This document shows positions 32,355 to 40,628 of a DNA stretch of 64,000 bases, piece by piece. This stretch comes from VXNE01 sp964518405. GTDB taxonomy: Bacteria > Pseudomonadota > Gammaproteobacteria > Pseudomonadales > Azotimanducaceae. A program made the position numbers and the translations under genes. The number at the start of each line of letters is the position of its first letter. The stretch's first letter is position 1. Where the stretch lies: the NCBI GenBank assembly GCA_964518405.1, contig CAZFGB010000073.1:19917-83916 (forward strand), written 5' to 3'. Below the pieces are notes generated by a model. It ran no database searches and had not been told where the DNA came from. It saw only the letters and a program-made list of their open reading frames with translations.

Positions 32355-34901
32355 ATGGACTCCAACCGAACAGAAGTCCTGGTCGGGAGCGCCTCCAGCC
32401 GCGGGGCATCCACTGAACTCAGCGTTGCGGTCCCCGCCTACGACCGCCAGAGACTGGAGGACATCGGCTTCATGACCTCCATGACGCTGACACTGCTCGG
32501 CAACTACGCGCAAACCGGGCACTTCGGCGGTCCCCTCGCCTACACGCCGTACAATGTCGCCCTGCACCTGGCCGGCCCCGAGAACGGTGGCCTGCGCTAC
32601 GACTACCGGCGTCCCAAGCACCCGTTCGGCGACAAGCTGCTGCTCGCCGGCGGTCACAACATCCCGACCCTCTACGCGCTGTGGATGATCATGGGCGAGG
32701 CCATGGCCCGCCGGCACGCGGCCACCGGCGACGAGCGATTCAGGGTCGACCCCGAGATTGCCATTCTGCCCATAGACTGCCTCGGCTTCCGCCGAGGCGC
32801 CGGCGTCCTGCCGACCCTGCTCGCCGACAACGGCCTCGCCGACGACCCCCTGTTCGCCCAGGCCAAGCTGCGCGGCATCCGCTCGCTGGCCGGCCACTCG
32901 GAATCCACCGATCTCATCAACGATGTCAACGGCGGCCCATCCGGCATCGGGATCGCCACCGCCGCCGGCAAAGCCGCGTTCTGGGACTTCATGGGCGCGG
33001 GCGCCTCGCCGAAGATCGTCGCGCTCGAGGGTGAAATGGCCATGACCTCCGGCCATTCCCAGGAGTTCAAGACCCAGGCGGTCGCCCAGCAGGTGGGCAA
33101 ACGCCTGCGCATCCTGCTGTCGTTCAACAACGCCGGCATCGACGACTCGTTGATCGGCGGCATTGTGGCCGACTCCATGGACGGGTATCGCGTCGCGGAC
33201 CAGTGGGCGGCGTACGGCTGGAATGTCCTCACGCTCGAGAACGGCAACGACTACGACCAGGTGGTCGCGGCGCTCAGGACCATGGACGCGTGGGATCCGG
33301 ATGACCGGCGGCCGATGATCGTTGTTGGCAGGACCACCAAGGGTTGGTGGCCCGCCGCCCGGGACGGCGAGATTCCCGGTTTCGGCCCGCAGATCGTCGG
33401 CTATCACAGCCACCCCTACGAGATGAAAATGAACGTGCCCTACTTCGTCGCCCTCGCCGAGACCTTCGAGCAGCGTTTCGGCGTCTCCTTCGAAGGGATC
33501 CGCGACGGCGCGGTCACCGACGAGGCCGAACGGCTGCGCCAGTTCAAGACCAACATCGACATCGCCATGTCCGTGCTGGAGAAGGACGGTCTCGGAGTCT
33601 GGCTCACCGATCGCATGGTGGAGATCGGCGATCGCGTGGCGGACGACGCCAACCTGCGTTTCGATGTTTCGAAGGATCCGTTCCAGGATGATCGCCTGCG
33701 CGTCGATGCGATTCCCGTGGAACCGCGCACGGTCGAGGCGAGGCTGAACGGCAAGGCGCAGGAAGTCGGCGTCGAACTGTTCAAGCAACCCGGCGAGGTC
33801 GCGGGCACGAGGCGGGCGATATCCGAAGTGATCAAGTGGGCGAACCACGTCACCGCGAATCGATTCATCACGGTGTCCGCCGACCTCTCAAGCTCCATCA
33901 ACGTCGAAAAGGGATCGCTGACCGGACACTACGATCCCCTTACGAACCAAGAGGGCACGCGGCTCAAGGCGGCGATTCAGGAGGCCGGCAACGCGTCCAC
34001 CGCCGTCGGCCTGGTGGGTCAGAGCGCATCGCTCGACCCCGACGTGCACAGCGGCGTGTGGGCGATGAGCGGCAGCTACGGCGCATTCACGCCCTTCATG
34101 TACCTGCCGGCGCGGGTCTGGAGCCAACAGAACCAGGACAGTCCGTTCCGCGTCGGCGTACTGAATATTCTCGCCGGCCACTCGGGGCCGGAAACGGCCG
34201 CCGACGCCCGCACCCACTTCGGCATCTTCGCGCCCCAAGTCTGGAAGCTGTTTCCGCGCGGCCAGGTCATCGTGCTCAGTTTCTGGGACTACAACGATGT
34301 CGCCCCGGGCTACTTCGCCGCCGCCGAGATCGCCGCCCGGGAACCGCTGGTGGGCGTCATCGTTCTCGAAGTCGCGCGACCCGACTTTCCGGTCGCGGAC
34401 CGCTCGACGTTCGCCGACACGGATATGAAGGCGGCCGCCAAGGGATTCTACGTGCTGCGCGATTTCGAACCCGACAAGCCGCGGCACGGCTATGTCGTTG
34501 CGCAGGGGTCCAGTTCCACCGTCAACCTGTTGCGCGCCCTGCCCGAGCTCGAAGCCGAGGGCGTCAATGTCAAGGTAGTCGCCGCCATCAGCGAGGAGTT
34601 GTTCGAACGTCAACCGAAGGCGTATCGGAATGCGGTGCTGCCGCCGGAGGCGAAGCACGATCTGATGATCGTCACGACCGGCACCCAGCGCATGTGGCCC
34701 GTGCGCGATGTCGGACCGCTGACCGCCGAATACTCGATGGTTTCCGACTGGCACGACCGCTGGCTGACGGGCGGCCTCGAGCCCGATGTCATCGCCGAAG
34801 CGCACCTGGACAAGAACTCTATCCGGGCGGGCGTCGAGCGATTCGCCCGGGACCGGGATGCGCGTCTCACGCGACAAAGGGAAGCTCTGGCTGCCTTGTA
34901 G
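32355..34901 (+). CDS. Transketolase-family ThDP enzyme, unusually long
   Basis: 848 residues from ATG 32355 with AGGGG upstream; ordinary transketolases are about 660. The N-terminal ThDP-pyrophosphate domain includes TGHFGGPLAYTPYNVALHLA, LAGGHNIPTLYALW, LRGIRSLAGHSESTD and ALEGEMAMTSGHSQEFKTQA with RILLSFNNAGIDDSLIGG (the Asn-bearing end of the cofactor motif). The Pyr domain starts near KWANHVTANRFITVSADLSS; the C-terminal domain holds GYVVAQGSSSTVNLLRALPE. The extra length lies mainly between the first two domains. Located with a dehydrogenase and enoyl-CoA hydratase genes, it may be a dedicated catabolic transketolase or decarboxylase relative, not the pentose-phosphate enzyme. Confidence 0.82.
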   Translation: MDSNRTEVLVGSASSRGASTELSVAVPAYDRQRLEDIGFMTSMTLTLLGNYAQTGHFGGPLAYTPYNVALHLAGPENGGLRYDYRRPKHPFGDKLLLAGGHNIPTLYALWMIMGEAMARRHAATGDERFRVDPEIAILPIDCLGFRRGAGVLPTLLADNGLADDPLFAQAKLRGIRSLAGHSESTDLINDVNGGPSGIGIATAAGKAAFWDFMGAGASPKIVALEGEMAMTSGHSQEFKTQAVAQQVGKRLRILLSFNNAGIDDSLIGGIVADSMDGYRVADQWAAYGWNVLTLENGNDYDQVVAALRTMDAWDPDDRRPMIVVGRTTKGWWPAARDGEIPGFGPQIVGYHSHPYEMKMNVPYFVALAETFEQRFGVSFEGIRDGAVTDEAERLRQFKTNIDIAMSVLEKDGLGVWLTDRMVEIGDRVADDANLRFDVSKDPFQDDRLRVDAIPVEPRTVEARLNGKAQEVGVELFKQPGEVAGTRRAISEVIKWANHVTANRFITVSADLSSSINVEKGSLTGHYDPLTNQEGTRLKAAIQEAGNASTAVGLVGQSASLDPDVHSGVWAMSGSYGAFTPFMYLPARVWSQQNQDSPFRVGVLNILAGHSGPETAADARTHFGIFAPQVWKLFPRGQVIVLSFWDYNDVAPGYFAAAEIAAREPLVGVIVLEVARPDFPVADRSTFADTDMKAAAKGFYVLRDFEPDKPRHGYVVAQGSSSTVNLLRALPELEAEGVNVKVVAAISEELFERQPKAYRNAVLPPEAKHDLMIVTTGTQRMWPVRDVGPLTAEYSMVSDWHDRWLTGGLEPDVIAEAHLDKNSIRAGVERFARDRDARLTRQREALAAL

Positions 34902-34939
34902 GCGCATCGCGCCAAGGCCGCTTCAGGGGATCACTACAA

Positions 34940-36028
34940 ATGATGGAGCACTTCCTGGTGCCGGAAGCCGATGCGGTGCGGGTGACCGAAGATGCCGCGC
35001 GGGCCGGCACCCAAGCCATATTCGACCGGATGGGGCTCTCCGGGAACGACGCCGCGCTGTGCGCCGACGTGCTCATCACCAGCGACCTGCGCGGCTGCGA
35101 GAGCCACGGCATCTCGAACATGTTGCGCCGGTACATCGAATCGTACCGCGCGGGACGTTTCAATCCCGTCCCGAATATCCGTACGGAACGCGAATCCGCC
35201 GTCAGCGCGACGCTGGACGCCGATCGCGGCATTGGCCTGCAGGTGGGCCCAAAGGCGATGGAAGCGGCCATGGAGAAAGCCGAAACCCACGGCATGGGCG
35301 CGGTCGGCGTACACAACTGCGGACACGTCGGAATGCTCGCCTACTATCCGCTCATGGCCATCGAACGCGACATGATCGGCGTCTGCATGGTCTCCGCCGC
35401 CGGCGATCACATGATCCCGACGTTCGGGACGGAACCGGTCTTCGGCACGCATCCTATCGCCTGGGCGGCGCCCGCCGGCGAGTTGCCGCCGTTCGTGTTC
35501 GATGTCGCCACCACGCAGATCGCCGCCAACAAGCTCGCGCTTTCCAGGCGCATCAGGTCGAAACTGGAACCTGGATGGATAGCCGACCTGGACGGCAGAC
35601 CCATCATGCAGCGAATCCACGCGCCGGAGGACGGCCAGAACCGCATGCTGCCGTTCGGAGGCACACGCGAAAACGGCAGCCACAAGGGCTATGGCTTCGC
35701 CGCCATCGCCGACATCATGTCCGGCATCCTGTCCGGCAATGGCCCGGGCTTTCTCGCCGGCCGGCAGAGCACCTCCCAGTTCGTCATGGCGTTCCGGATC
35801 GATGCCTTCACCGACCTGGACCAGTTCAAACGCGATATGGACGCGCTGCTGACGAAACTCAGCACGATGAAGCCGGCGCCGGGCTACGAGCGGGTCTACT
35901 ACGCCGGCCTGATAGAACACGAGGAAGCCCTGCGGCGAAAGGCCGAGGGCATCCCCTATCACCGCGAGGTCGTGGACTGGTTCAACCGCACGAGCGAAGA
36001 GTTGCAGCTGCCCATCCGGTGGCCGTAG
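34940..36028 (+). CDS. Ldh2/MDH2-family NAD(P)H-dependent oxidoreductase
   Basis: 362 residues from ATG 34940 (MMEHFLVPEADAVRVTEDAA). The malate/L-lactate dehydrogenase type 2 fold is recognised by SDLRGCESHGISNMLRRYIE (catalytic His in SHG), ATLDADRGIGLQVGPKAMEA, GAVGVHNCGHVGMLAYYPLM, PIAWAAPAGELPPFVFDVAT and RENGSHKGYGFAAIADIMSG. It interconverts 2-hydroxy- and 2-keto acids with NAD(P)H. It follows the transketolase by 38 bases and precedes an enoyl-CoA hydratase by 43, so the three are probably one operon. Exact substrate unknown. Confidence 0.92.
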   Translation: MMEHFLVPEADAVRVTEDAARAGTQAIFDRMGLSGNDAALCADVLITSDLRGCESHGISNMLRRYIESYRAGRFNPVPNIRTERESAVSATLDADRGIGLQVGPKAMEAAMEKAETHGMGAVGVHNCGHVGMLAYYPLMAIERDMIGVCMVSAAGDHMIPTFGTEPVFGTHPIAWAAPAGELPPFVFDVATTQIAANKLALSRRIRSKLEPGWIADLDGRPIMQRIHAPEDGQNRMLPFGGTRENGSHKGYGFAAIADIMSGILSGNGPGFLAGRQSTSQFVMAFRIDAFTDLDQFKRDMDALLTKLSTMKPAPGYERVYYAGLIEHEEALRRKAEGIPYHREVVDWFNRTSEELQLPIRWP

Positions 36029-36071
36029 CCGCGTCGCGAGGAATCACAAACATCAACCAGGAGGCCGTTTG

Positions 36072-36920
36072 ATGGACACTGGCGAATTCAGGGGCTTTAA
36101 CGTCACGATGCGCGCCTGGGGCATCGCGTGGTTCCAGTTCTCGACTCCGGAACGCTTGAACGGCATGACCGCGAAAATCAAGCGGGACCTGGTGGAAGCC
36201 GTCACCCAGGCGCAGATGGACAACGCCGTGCGCGTCCTGGTGTTCACCGGTTCGGGCAGGGCGTTCTGCGCCGGCGACGACCTGAAGGGCTACCGGGACG
36301 CTGAGCTTCCAGGCTCGCCACTGGTTCCCGAGATCGACCACGGCCATGACAGCGGCATCGGCACCTACAACGGCCTGCGCACCATCTCCCAGCGCGTCAA
36401 TACCGCCGTGCGGTCGCTCGACAAGCTGTCCATCGCGGCCATCAACGGGGTCGCGATCCAGACCGGGTTCTCCCTGGCGCTCGCCTGCGACTTTCGCATC
36501 GCGGCCCGGGGGGCGCGGATGGGCAGCGCGACATTGCGATTCGGCCTGCTGCCGGACGAGGGCGGGCAGTACTTGCTGGTCCAACTGCTCGGCGTCGCGA
36601 AGACGATGGATTTCTTGATGAAGAAGAAGATCGTGGAGGCCGACGAAGCGCTGGAACTCGGCCTGGTGCACGACGTGGTCGAGCCCGGCGACCTCGAGGC
36701 GGCGACCATGGATCTCGCCGCGGAACTTGCCAACGGACCGCAGGTGTCCATGCGACTCTTGAAGCGCTCGGTCTACAACGCCGCCGAAATGAACTGGGAG
36801 CAAAGCCTCGACGAAATCGCGGCCAAGACCGGAATCTCCGACCATCACCCCGACTCCCGCGAGGGGGTCAGGGCGTTCCACGAGAAGCGTCAGCCGAAAT
36901 TCAACGACTGGCTGGAGTAG
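36072..36920 (+). CDS. Enoyl-CoA hydratase/isomerase family protein
   Basis: 282 residues from ATG 36072 with a perfect AGGAGG at 36059-36064. Crotonase fold: oxyanion-hole motifs VLVFTGSGRAFCAGDDLKGY and AAINGVAIQTGFSLALACDF, then ATLRFGLLPDEGGQYLLVQL, where Glu in PDEGG is the catalytic acid position. It hydrates or isomerises an enoyl-CoA. It ends in FHEKRQPKFNDWLE, as does the convergent paralogue at 36965-37741 (MEKREPKFEGR). Probable third gene of the transketolase operon. Confidence 0.92.
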   Translation: MDTGEFRGFNVTMRAWGIAWFQFSTPERLNGMTAKIKRDLVEAVTQAQMDNAVRVLVFTGSGRAFCAGDDLKGYRDAELPGSPLVPEIDHGHDSGIGTYNGLRTISQRVNTAVRSLDKLSIAAINGVAIQTGFSLALACDFRIAARGARMGSATLRFGLLPDEGGQYLLVQLLGVAKTMDFLMKKKIVEADEALELGLVHDVVEPGDLEAATMDLAAELANGPQVSMRLLKRSVYNAAEMNWEQSLDEIAAKTGISDHHPDSREGVRAFHEKRQPKFNDWLE

Positions 36921-36964
36921 CCGGCGACGTTACCGCCGCGTGACACGACGCCGGCATCGGAAAG

Positions 36965-37741
36965 TCACCGACCCTCGAACTTCGGCTCGCGCTTCTCCAT
37001 GAAGGCGCGCATCGCCTCCCGGGAGTCGTTGCTCGCGCCGGTTCGCATGTGGCGTTCCGTCTCGAGTTCGATGTATTCGCGCAGCGGCATGTTTTCGGCG
37101 TTGATGAAATTGCGCTTCATCTCGCCGATCGCCAGCGGCGCCAACTTCGACAGGCGTTCGGCTATCGCCCGCACATCGTCGCGAAACGTCTCGTCCGGGA
37201 AGGTCTTGAGAACCAGGCCCATGCGCTCCGCCTCCTCGGCGCCGAATTTCTCCGACATGAAGAACAGTTCCCGCGCCTTGGTCCCCCCGACAATCCGGGG
37301 CAGGAGCCACGGCCCCCCCATGTCGCCGGATATTCCGACGCCGAGAAACGCGGAATTGAACATCGCCCGCTCGCTCGCGTAGCGCAGGTCACAGGCGCAA
37401 GCCCAACCGAGGCCCGCACCGGCGCAGGCGCCGTTGATCGCGGCGATGGTGATTTTCGGCATCTCGTGAAGCAGCGTGGTGGTGTGGAAGTACTCCTTCT
37501 TGTTCGGCTCCTGCGGTTCGCCGCTGGTCGAGGCCCGGAGGTCCGCGCCCGGACAGAACGCGCGGCCGGCGCCCGTGAAGATGACCACGCGGACGCGCTC
37601 GTCCACCGCCACTTCGCGCATGCAGGCGTGCAGTTCCCGGTTGAGCGTCCCGGTGATGCCATTGAGGCTCTCGGGCCGGTTGAGCGTAACGGTGGCGAGG
37701 TTGCCGTCGATTTCACAAAGGACGGTTTCGTAGTCGGACAT
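36965..37741 (-). CDS. Enoyl-CoA hydratase/isomerase family protein
   Basis: 258 residues. Crotonase signatures: LATVTLNRPESLNGITGTLN, VVIFTGAGRAFCPGADLRAS, IAAINGACAGAGLGWACACD and FLGVGISGDMGGPWLLPRIV. Asp in SGDMGG replaces the usual Glu in the catalytic loop (the family more often has E-G-G or D-G-G). Ends MEKREPKFEGR. Convergent with the related hydratase upstream. Beta-oxidation or branched or aromatic acid catabolism; substrate unknown. Confidence 0.92.
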   Translation of the reverse strand: MSDYETVLCEIDGNLATVTLNRPESLNGITGTLNRELHACMREVAVDERVRVVIFTGAGRAFCPGADLRASTSGEPQEPNKKEYFHTTTLLHEMPKITIAAINGACAGAGLGWACACDLRYASERAMFNSAFLGVGISGDMGGPWLLPRIVGGTKARELFFMSEKFGAEEAERMGLVLKTFPDETFRDDVRAIAERLSKLAPLAIGEMKRNFINAENMPLREYIELETERHMRTGASNDSREAMRAFMEKREPKFEGR

Positions 37742-37774
37742 GGTTGCTACCTGGTGCGAATGTATCGCGGAATC

Positions 37775-37900
37775 CTAACCCGCATATCGATCGAGAATCG
37801 ACCTGACCAGAGCTTCAAGGCTGCAACCGCTCGATTCGGCCTGCTTGCGAAGTCGTTCCTTGGACTCGGCAGAAAGGTTGCGAATGGTGATGCTTGGCAT
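37775..37900 (-). CDS. Very short ribbon-helix-helix (FitA-like) antitoxin
   Basis: A 41-codon gene, ATG 37900 to TAG 37775: MPSITIRNLSAESKERLRKQ then AESSGCSLEALVRSILDRYAG. The whole is the RHH fold: strand ITIRNLS, helix A SKERLRKQAESSG, helix B SLEALVRSILDRY. FitA-type antitoxins have the same N-terminus but usually 30-40 more residues that bind a PIN toxin; here the stop comes right after the DNA-binding part. It lies 33 bases upstream of the enoyl-CoA hydratase on the same strand. No toxin gene is adjacent. Confidence 0.7.
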   Translation of the reverse strand: MPSITIRNLSAESKERLRKQAESSGCSLEALVRSILDRYAG

Positions 37901-37986
37901 TGGAGTCGCTCGTAATCAATCAGCCTTGTGTAGGATTACGTGCAATCACTTTGCTCGCAAGTTGCACCCCGAAAGGGCAGCGCGTA

Positions 37987-39069
37987 CTAATGCACGCAAC
38001 CGCGAGCGGAGGCCTCGAATATCGTCTCGACGACGCCGTTGCGCGCGCCGACGTAGCGGTCCCAGCGATTCATCGTGACGTCCTGCTGGTGCGTGAGCAG
38101 GAAAAAGTGCGCGCCGATTTCCATGGGCAGGACGTCTTCGCTGGACAGGACGATGCCGTGGTGGTCGATCCGGGCCACCGTGACGCCCTCGAATCCTTCC
38201 AGGGTGGGCGGGCCATTGGGCGCGCCGATGGCGTCGATGGGCACGTCGCCAACGGCCGTGTGGGCGTCCGGGCGCGCGTAGACGCGGCCCATGATCCTGG
38301 CGGCGAGGCGAAACTCCCGCATGTAGGCGTAGGGGACCTCCATGACGGCATAGGTTCCGCCCTCGATCTCGGTGACCTCCGGATACGTCGCCGCCACGTC
38401 GTAGGTCCACGACTCCCCGGTCGAGACGACACCGACCGGAATGCCCGCCGCCTCGATCGCCTTCTTTGCCTCCAGCACGCGCTCGATGGAACGCCCCCCC
38501 TCGGCAAACCGCTGATCCCGGCTCGGCGCGCGAACCGACGGCACCTGGTGGCTCATGACGCCCCGAAATCGCAAGTTCGGCATCGCGGATGCGATGCGCG
38601 CCAAGGCGACCGCGCGCTCGATCGACCGCACTCCGGCCCGTTTCATGACGGTATCGATTTCGATCACCACGCCGAGCGTCGCGCCCACCGCGCGGGCACC
38701 CGCGGCGAGCCGTTCGATATGCGTCTCGGCGTCGACGGCGACCGTGGTTTCGACCCGCTGGGCAAGCAGGGCTAGGCGTCGGATCTTGTCCGCGCCGACC
38801 ACCTGGTTGGCGATGAGCACATCGTCCGCGCCCGCGTCCGCGAACACCTCCGCCTCGGACACTTTCGCGGCGCAGACGCCGCCGACAGTGCTCCCGGCCT
38901 GCAACTGCATCGCAAGTATCCGGGGCGACTTGTGATTCTTTCCGTGGGGACGCAAGCGGATGCGCCTATCGCGGTAATGCTCGGCGATGACGCCGATGTT
39001 GTGTTCCATGGCATCCAGGTCGATCACGAGCGCTGGCGTCTCGATCTGCGCCACCGGCATCCCGATCAT
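37987..39069 (-). CDS. D-threonine aldolase/D-serine dehydratase-like PLP enzyme (alanine racemase fold III)
   Basis: 360 residues from ATG 39069, which shares a base with the upstream stop (TGATG). Fold-type III barrel: IETPALVIDLDAMEHNIGVI and the PLP lysine region RLRPHGKNHKSPRILAMQL; GGVCAAKVSEAEVFADAGAD; VVIEIDTVMKRAG; GVVSTGESWTYDVAA. The C-terminal D-serine-dehydratase-like beta domain ends GIVLSSEDVLPMEIGAHFFL. Members cleave D-threonine or dehydrate D-serine and need a divalent metal bound by C-terminal His/Cys. It follows a shortened paralogue in the same operon. D-amino-acid or hydroxyamino-acid metabolism likely. Confidence 0.88.
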   Translation of the reverse strand: MIGMPVAQIETPALVIDLDAMEHNIGVIAEHYRDRRIRLRPHGKNHKSPRILAMQLQAGSTVGGVCAAKVSEAEVFADAGADDVLIANQVVGADKIRRLALLAQRVETTVAVDAETHIERLAAGARAVGATLGVVIEIDTVMKRAGVRSIERAVALARIASAMPNLRFRGVMSHQVPSVRAPSRDQRFAEGGRSIERVLEAKKAIEAAGIPVGVVSTGESWTYDVAATYPEVTEIEGGTYAVMEVPYAYMREFRLAARIMGRVYARPDAHTAVGDVPIDAIGAPNGPPTLEGFEGVTVARIDHHGIVLSSEDVLPMEIGAHFFLLTHQQDVTMNRWDRYVGARNGVVETIFEASARGCVH

Positions 39070-39779
39070 CAGAAGGCTCCCCGCGCGCCTACGTTCCACA
39101 TCGCCTCCAGGCGGCCAGCGCGAACGCCGAACGCGAAATCGTGCAGGGAAAACGCGGTGGCGATGTCGGCCGGGACCAGTTGCAGCCAGTCGCCGATGGC
39201 GAACGGCGGTTCTTCGGGCGGGTAGAGCACGATGCCGTGCTCCGCGCTGCCGCCCGACGCCCAGAGGCGGTCGCGCGCCGGGATCGCCGGATCGCCGTGG
39301 TCGCGGCCGACGGCCTTCTGCCCGCAGTCGTGAATGGCGCGTCCCGGTTCAGGCACACTGGTGATGCGGGCCGAAACGGCGACCGCGCCTTCGAGGGCGC
39401 CGGCACCCCATAGCCGCAGGCCGTCATCGTTGGTCCGCTCGCCCGCGGTCGAGGCCACCAGGCGAATCGATCGCGCCAACGCGTCCGCGCGGCGCCTCGA
39501 CGCGTCGGTCACCAGCGGCCGCAGAATTCGAATGTCGTCGAATCCGTGCGAGGCGAAGATCTCCGCCTCCGCGATGCTGCGCACCGCGATACCGAAGACC
39601 GAAGGAAGCGCCGCCTGGAGTCGCGCGATCGCCGGAGTCTTGTGCACCCAGACCTCCGCGCGCACCGGACCGGCGATGGAGGCGAAGTTCTGATCCAGCC
39701 GGTCCAGGTCCACTAGGAGAGCCGGCGTATCCAGTTCCTCAACCGGAGTTCCCGGGAATTTTTCGATGGGGCGCTGCAC
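39069..39779 (-). pseudogene. Internally deleted paralogue of the D-threonine aldolase-like enzyme
   Basis: 236 residues (GTG 39779) against about 360 for the intact neighbour. The N-terminus is normal: VEELDTPALLVDLDRLDQNF and VWVHKTPAIARLQ with the PLP lysine. FGIAVRSIAEAEIFASHGFD and ILRPLVTDASRRRADALARS follow. The middle of the barrel is then missing and the frame passes straight to the C-terminal metal-binding domain (RAIHDCGQKAVGRDHGDPAI, SAEHGIVLYPPEEP). The frame is open and overlaps the next gene, so it is translated, but the barrel cannot close as in the family. It may be a decayed copy or a small partner protein. Confidence 0.6.
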
Positions 39780-39847
39780 GATGCCCTAAAGAAGTACCGC
39801 GGCAAGGCCATCAGCCCACTCAGTCGGTCGGTCCCCGCAGCAATTCG

Positions 39848-40234
39848 TCACCAAAGCCGACTCACGCCGTAACGGTCGAATACCGGATCGACCGATACGA
39901 CCGGCAATTCACGCAGCAACGCCTGGGCGACGAGCATTCGATCAAACGGGTCGCGGTGGGGACCGGGCAAACGCCCGGCCCGCTCAGCTTCGGCGACGCT
40001 GATCACAAGATCCCCGAAACCCTGACCCGCGATTTGGGCGGCGACATCCAAAGCCACCGCCTCGCCTCCGGGAAGTTTGCCGATACGGTATTTCGTCGCG
40101 ATTTCCCAAGCGGACGCCGCGCTCACCAGAATGTCGTTGGCTTCGTCCGATATCACGTCGCGCGCCAATCCTGACAGGCGCGCGCTATCCGCAATCCACC
40201 AGAGGAATGCATGCGTGTCCAGAAGCGCTCGCAC
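39848..40234 (-). CDS. PIN-domain toxin (VapC-type)
   Basis: 128 residues. PIN acidic residues are in place: Asp6 (LLDTHAFLWW), Glu44 (SAASAWEIATKYRIG), Asp95/Asp98 (HRDPFDRMLVAQAL) and Asp116 (SVDPVFDRYGV). This subgroup (LDTHAFLWW, DPFDRML) cuts RNA and pairs with Phd/YefM-type antitoxins. The antitoxin gene lies 3 bases upstream on the same strand, so the two form an operon. Confidence 0.93.
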   Translation of the reverse strand: MRALLDTHAFLWWIADSARLSGLARDVISDEANDILVSAASAWEIATKYRIGKLPGGEAVALDVAAQIAGQGFGDLVISVAEAERAGRLPGPHRDPFDRMLVAQALLRELPVVSVDPVFDRYGVSRLW

Positions 40235-40237
40235 GAA

Positions 40238-40471
40238 CTAGCGACCTTCCCAAGCCGAAAGTTCGTCCTCCGGCAGCGCGTCGAAAAAGTGCTCGGGAAT
40301 CACGACTTTTCCTTTCAGCACGTCCGGTTGCCGCCTGTTGCGGGGTTTGCATCCGACGAGCCGGGCGACGGGCTCGCCCCGGCGGGCGATCACGACTTCC
40401 TCGCCGGCCTCGACCCGCGCCAGCAGCCGCGAAAGCTGGGTCTTGGCTTGATGTACATTGACGAGGAACAT
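40238..40471 (-). CDS. Phd/YefM-family antitoxin
   Basis: 77 residues, ATG 40471. The Phd fold is recognised by MFLVNVHQAKTQLSRLLARV followed by EAGEEVVIARRGEPVARL. The tail (GKVVIPEHFFDALPEDELSA) binds the PIN toxin encoded just downstream. A perfect 10-bp inverted repeat upstream (40499-40524) is the likely autoregulatory operator. Confidence 0.93.
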   Translation of the reverse strand: MFLVNVHQAKTQLSRLLARVEAGEEVVIARRGEPVARLVGCKPRNRRQPDVLKGKVVIPEHFFDALPEDELSAWEGR

Positions 40472-40498
40472 GGACTTTCACTCCGGCCTGGGATCAAC

Positions 40499-40524
40499 GA
40501 TCTAGCTAACACAATAGCTAGATC
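40499..40524. promoter_or_regulatory. Perfect palindrome, operator of the Phd/PIN operon
   Basis: GATCTAGCTA, 6-base spacer ACACAA, TAGCTAGATC: a perfect 10-bp inverted repeat beginning 28 bases before the antitoxin start codon. It is AT-richer than its surroundings. Position and symmetry fit a Phd-type operator overlapping the promoter. Confidence 0.75.
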
Positions 40525-40628
40525 GCAGCCACGGTCAAGCATCGACCCCGCGTGATCGACCCCGCGTGACAAACCGTAACCGATCCCTTGTGCCAAAATC
40601 ACTTCGTCGCCACCGTCTGGGACTCGCC

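Noticed and set aside
31884..33848. Minus-strand open frame opposite bfd and the transketolase
   Set aside because: Antisense shadow without motifs; both plus-strand genes are well supported.
40541..40569. Two tandem copies of a 14-15-base unit (ATCGACCCCGCGTG)
   Set aside because: Only two copies, no symmetry and no adjacent feature; treated as a chance slip.
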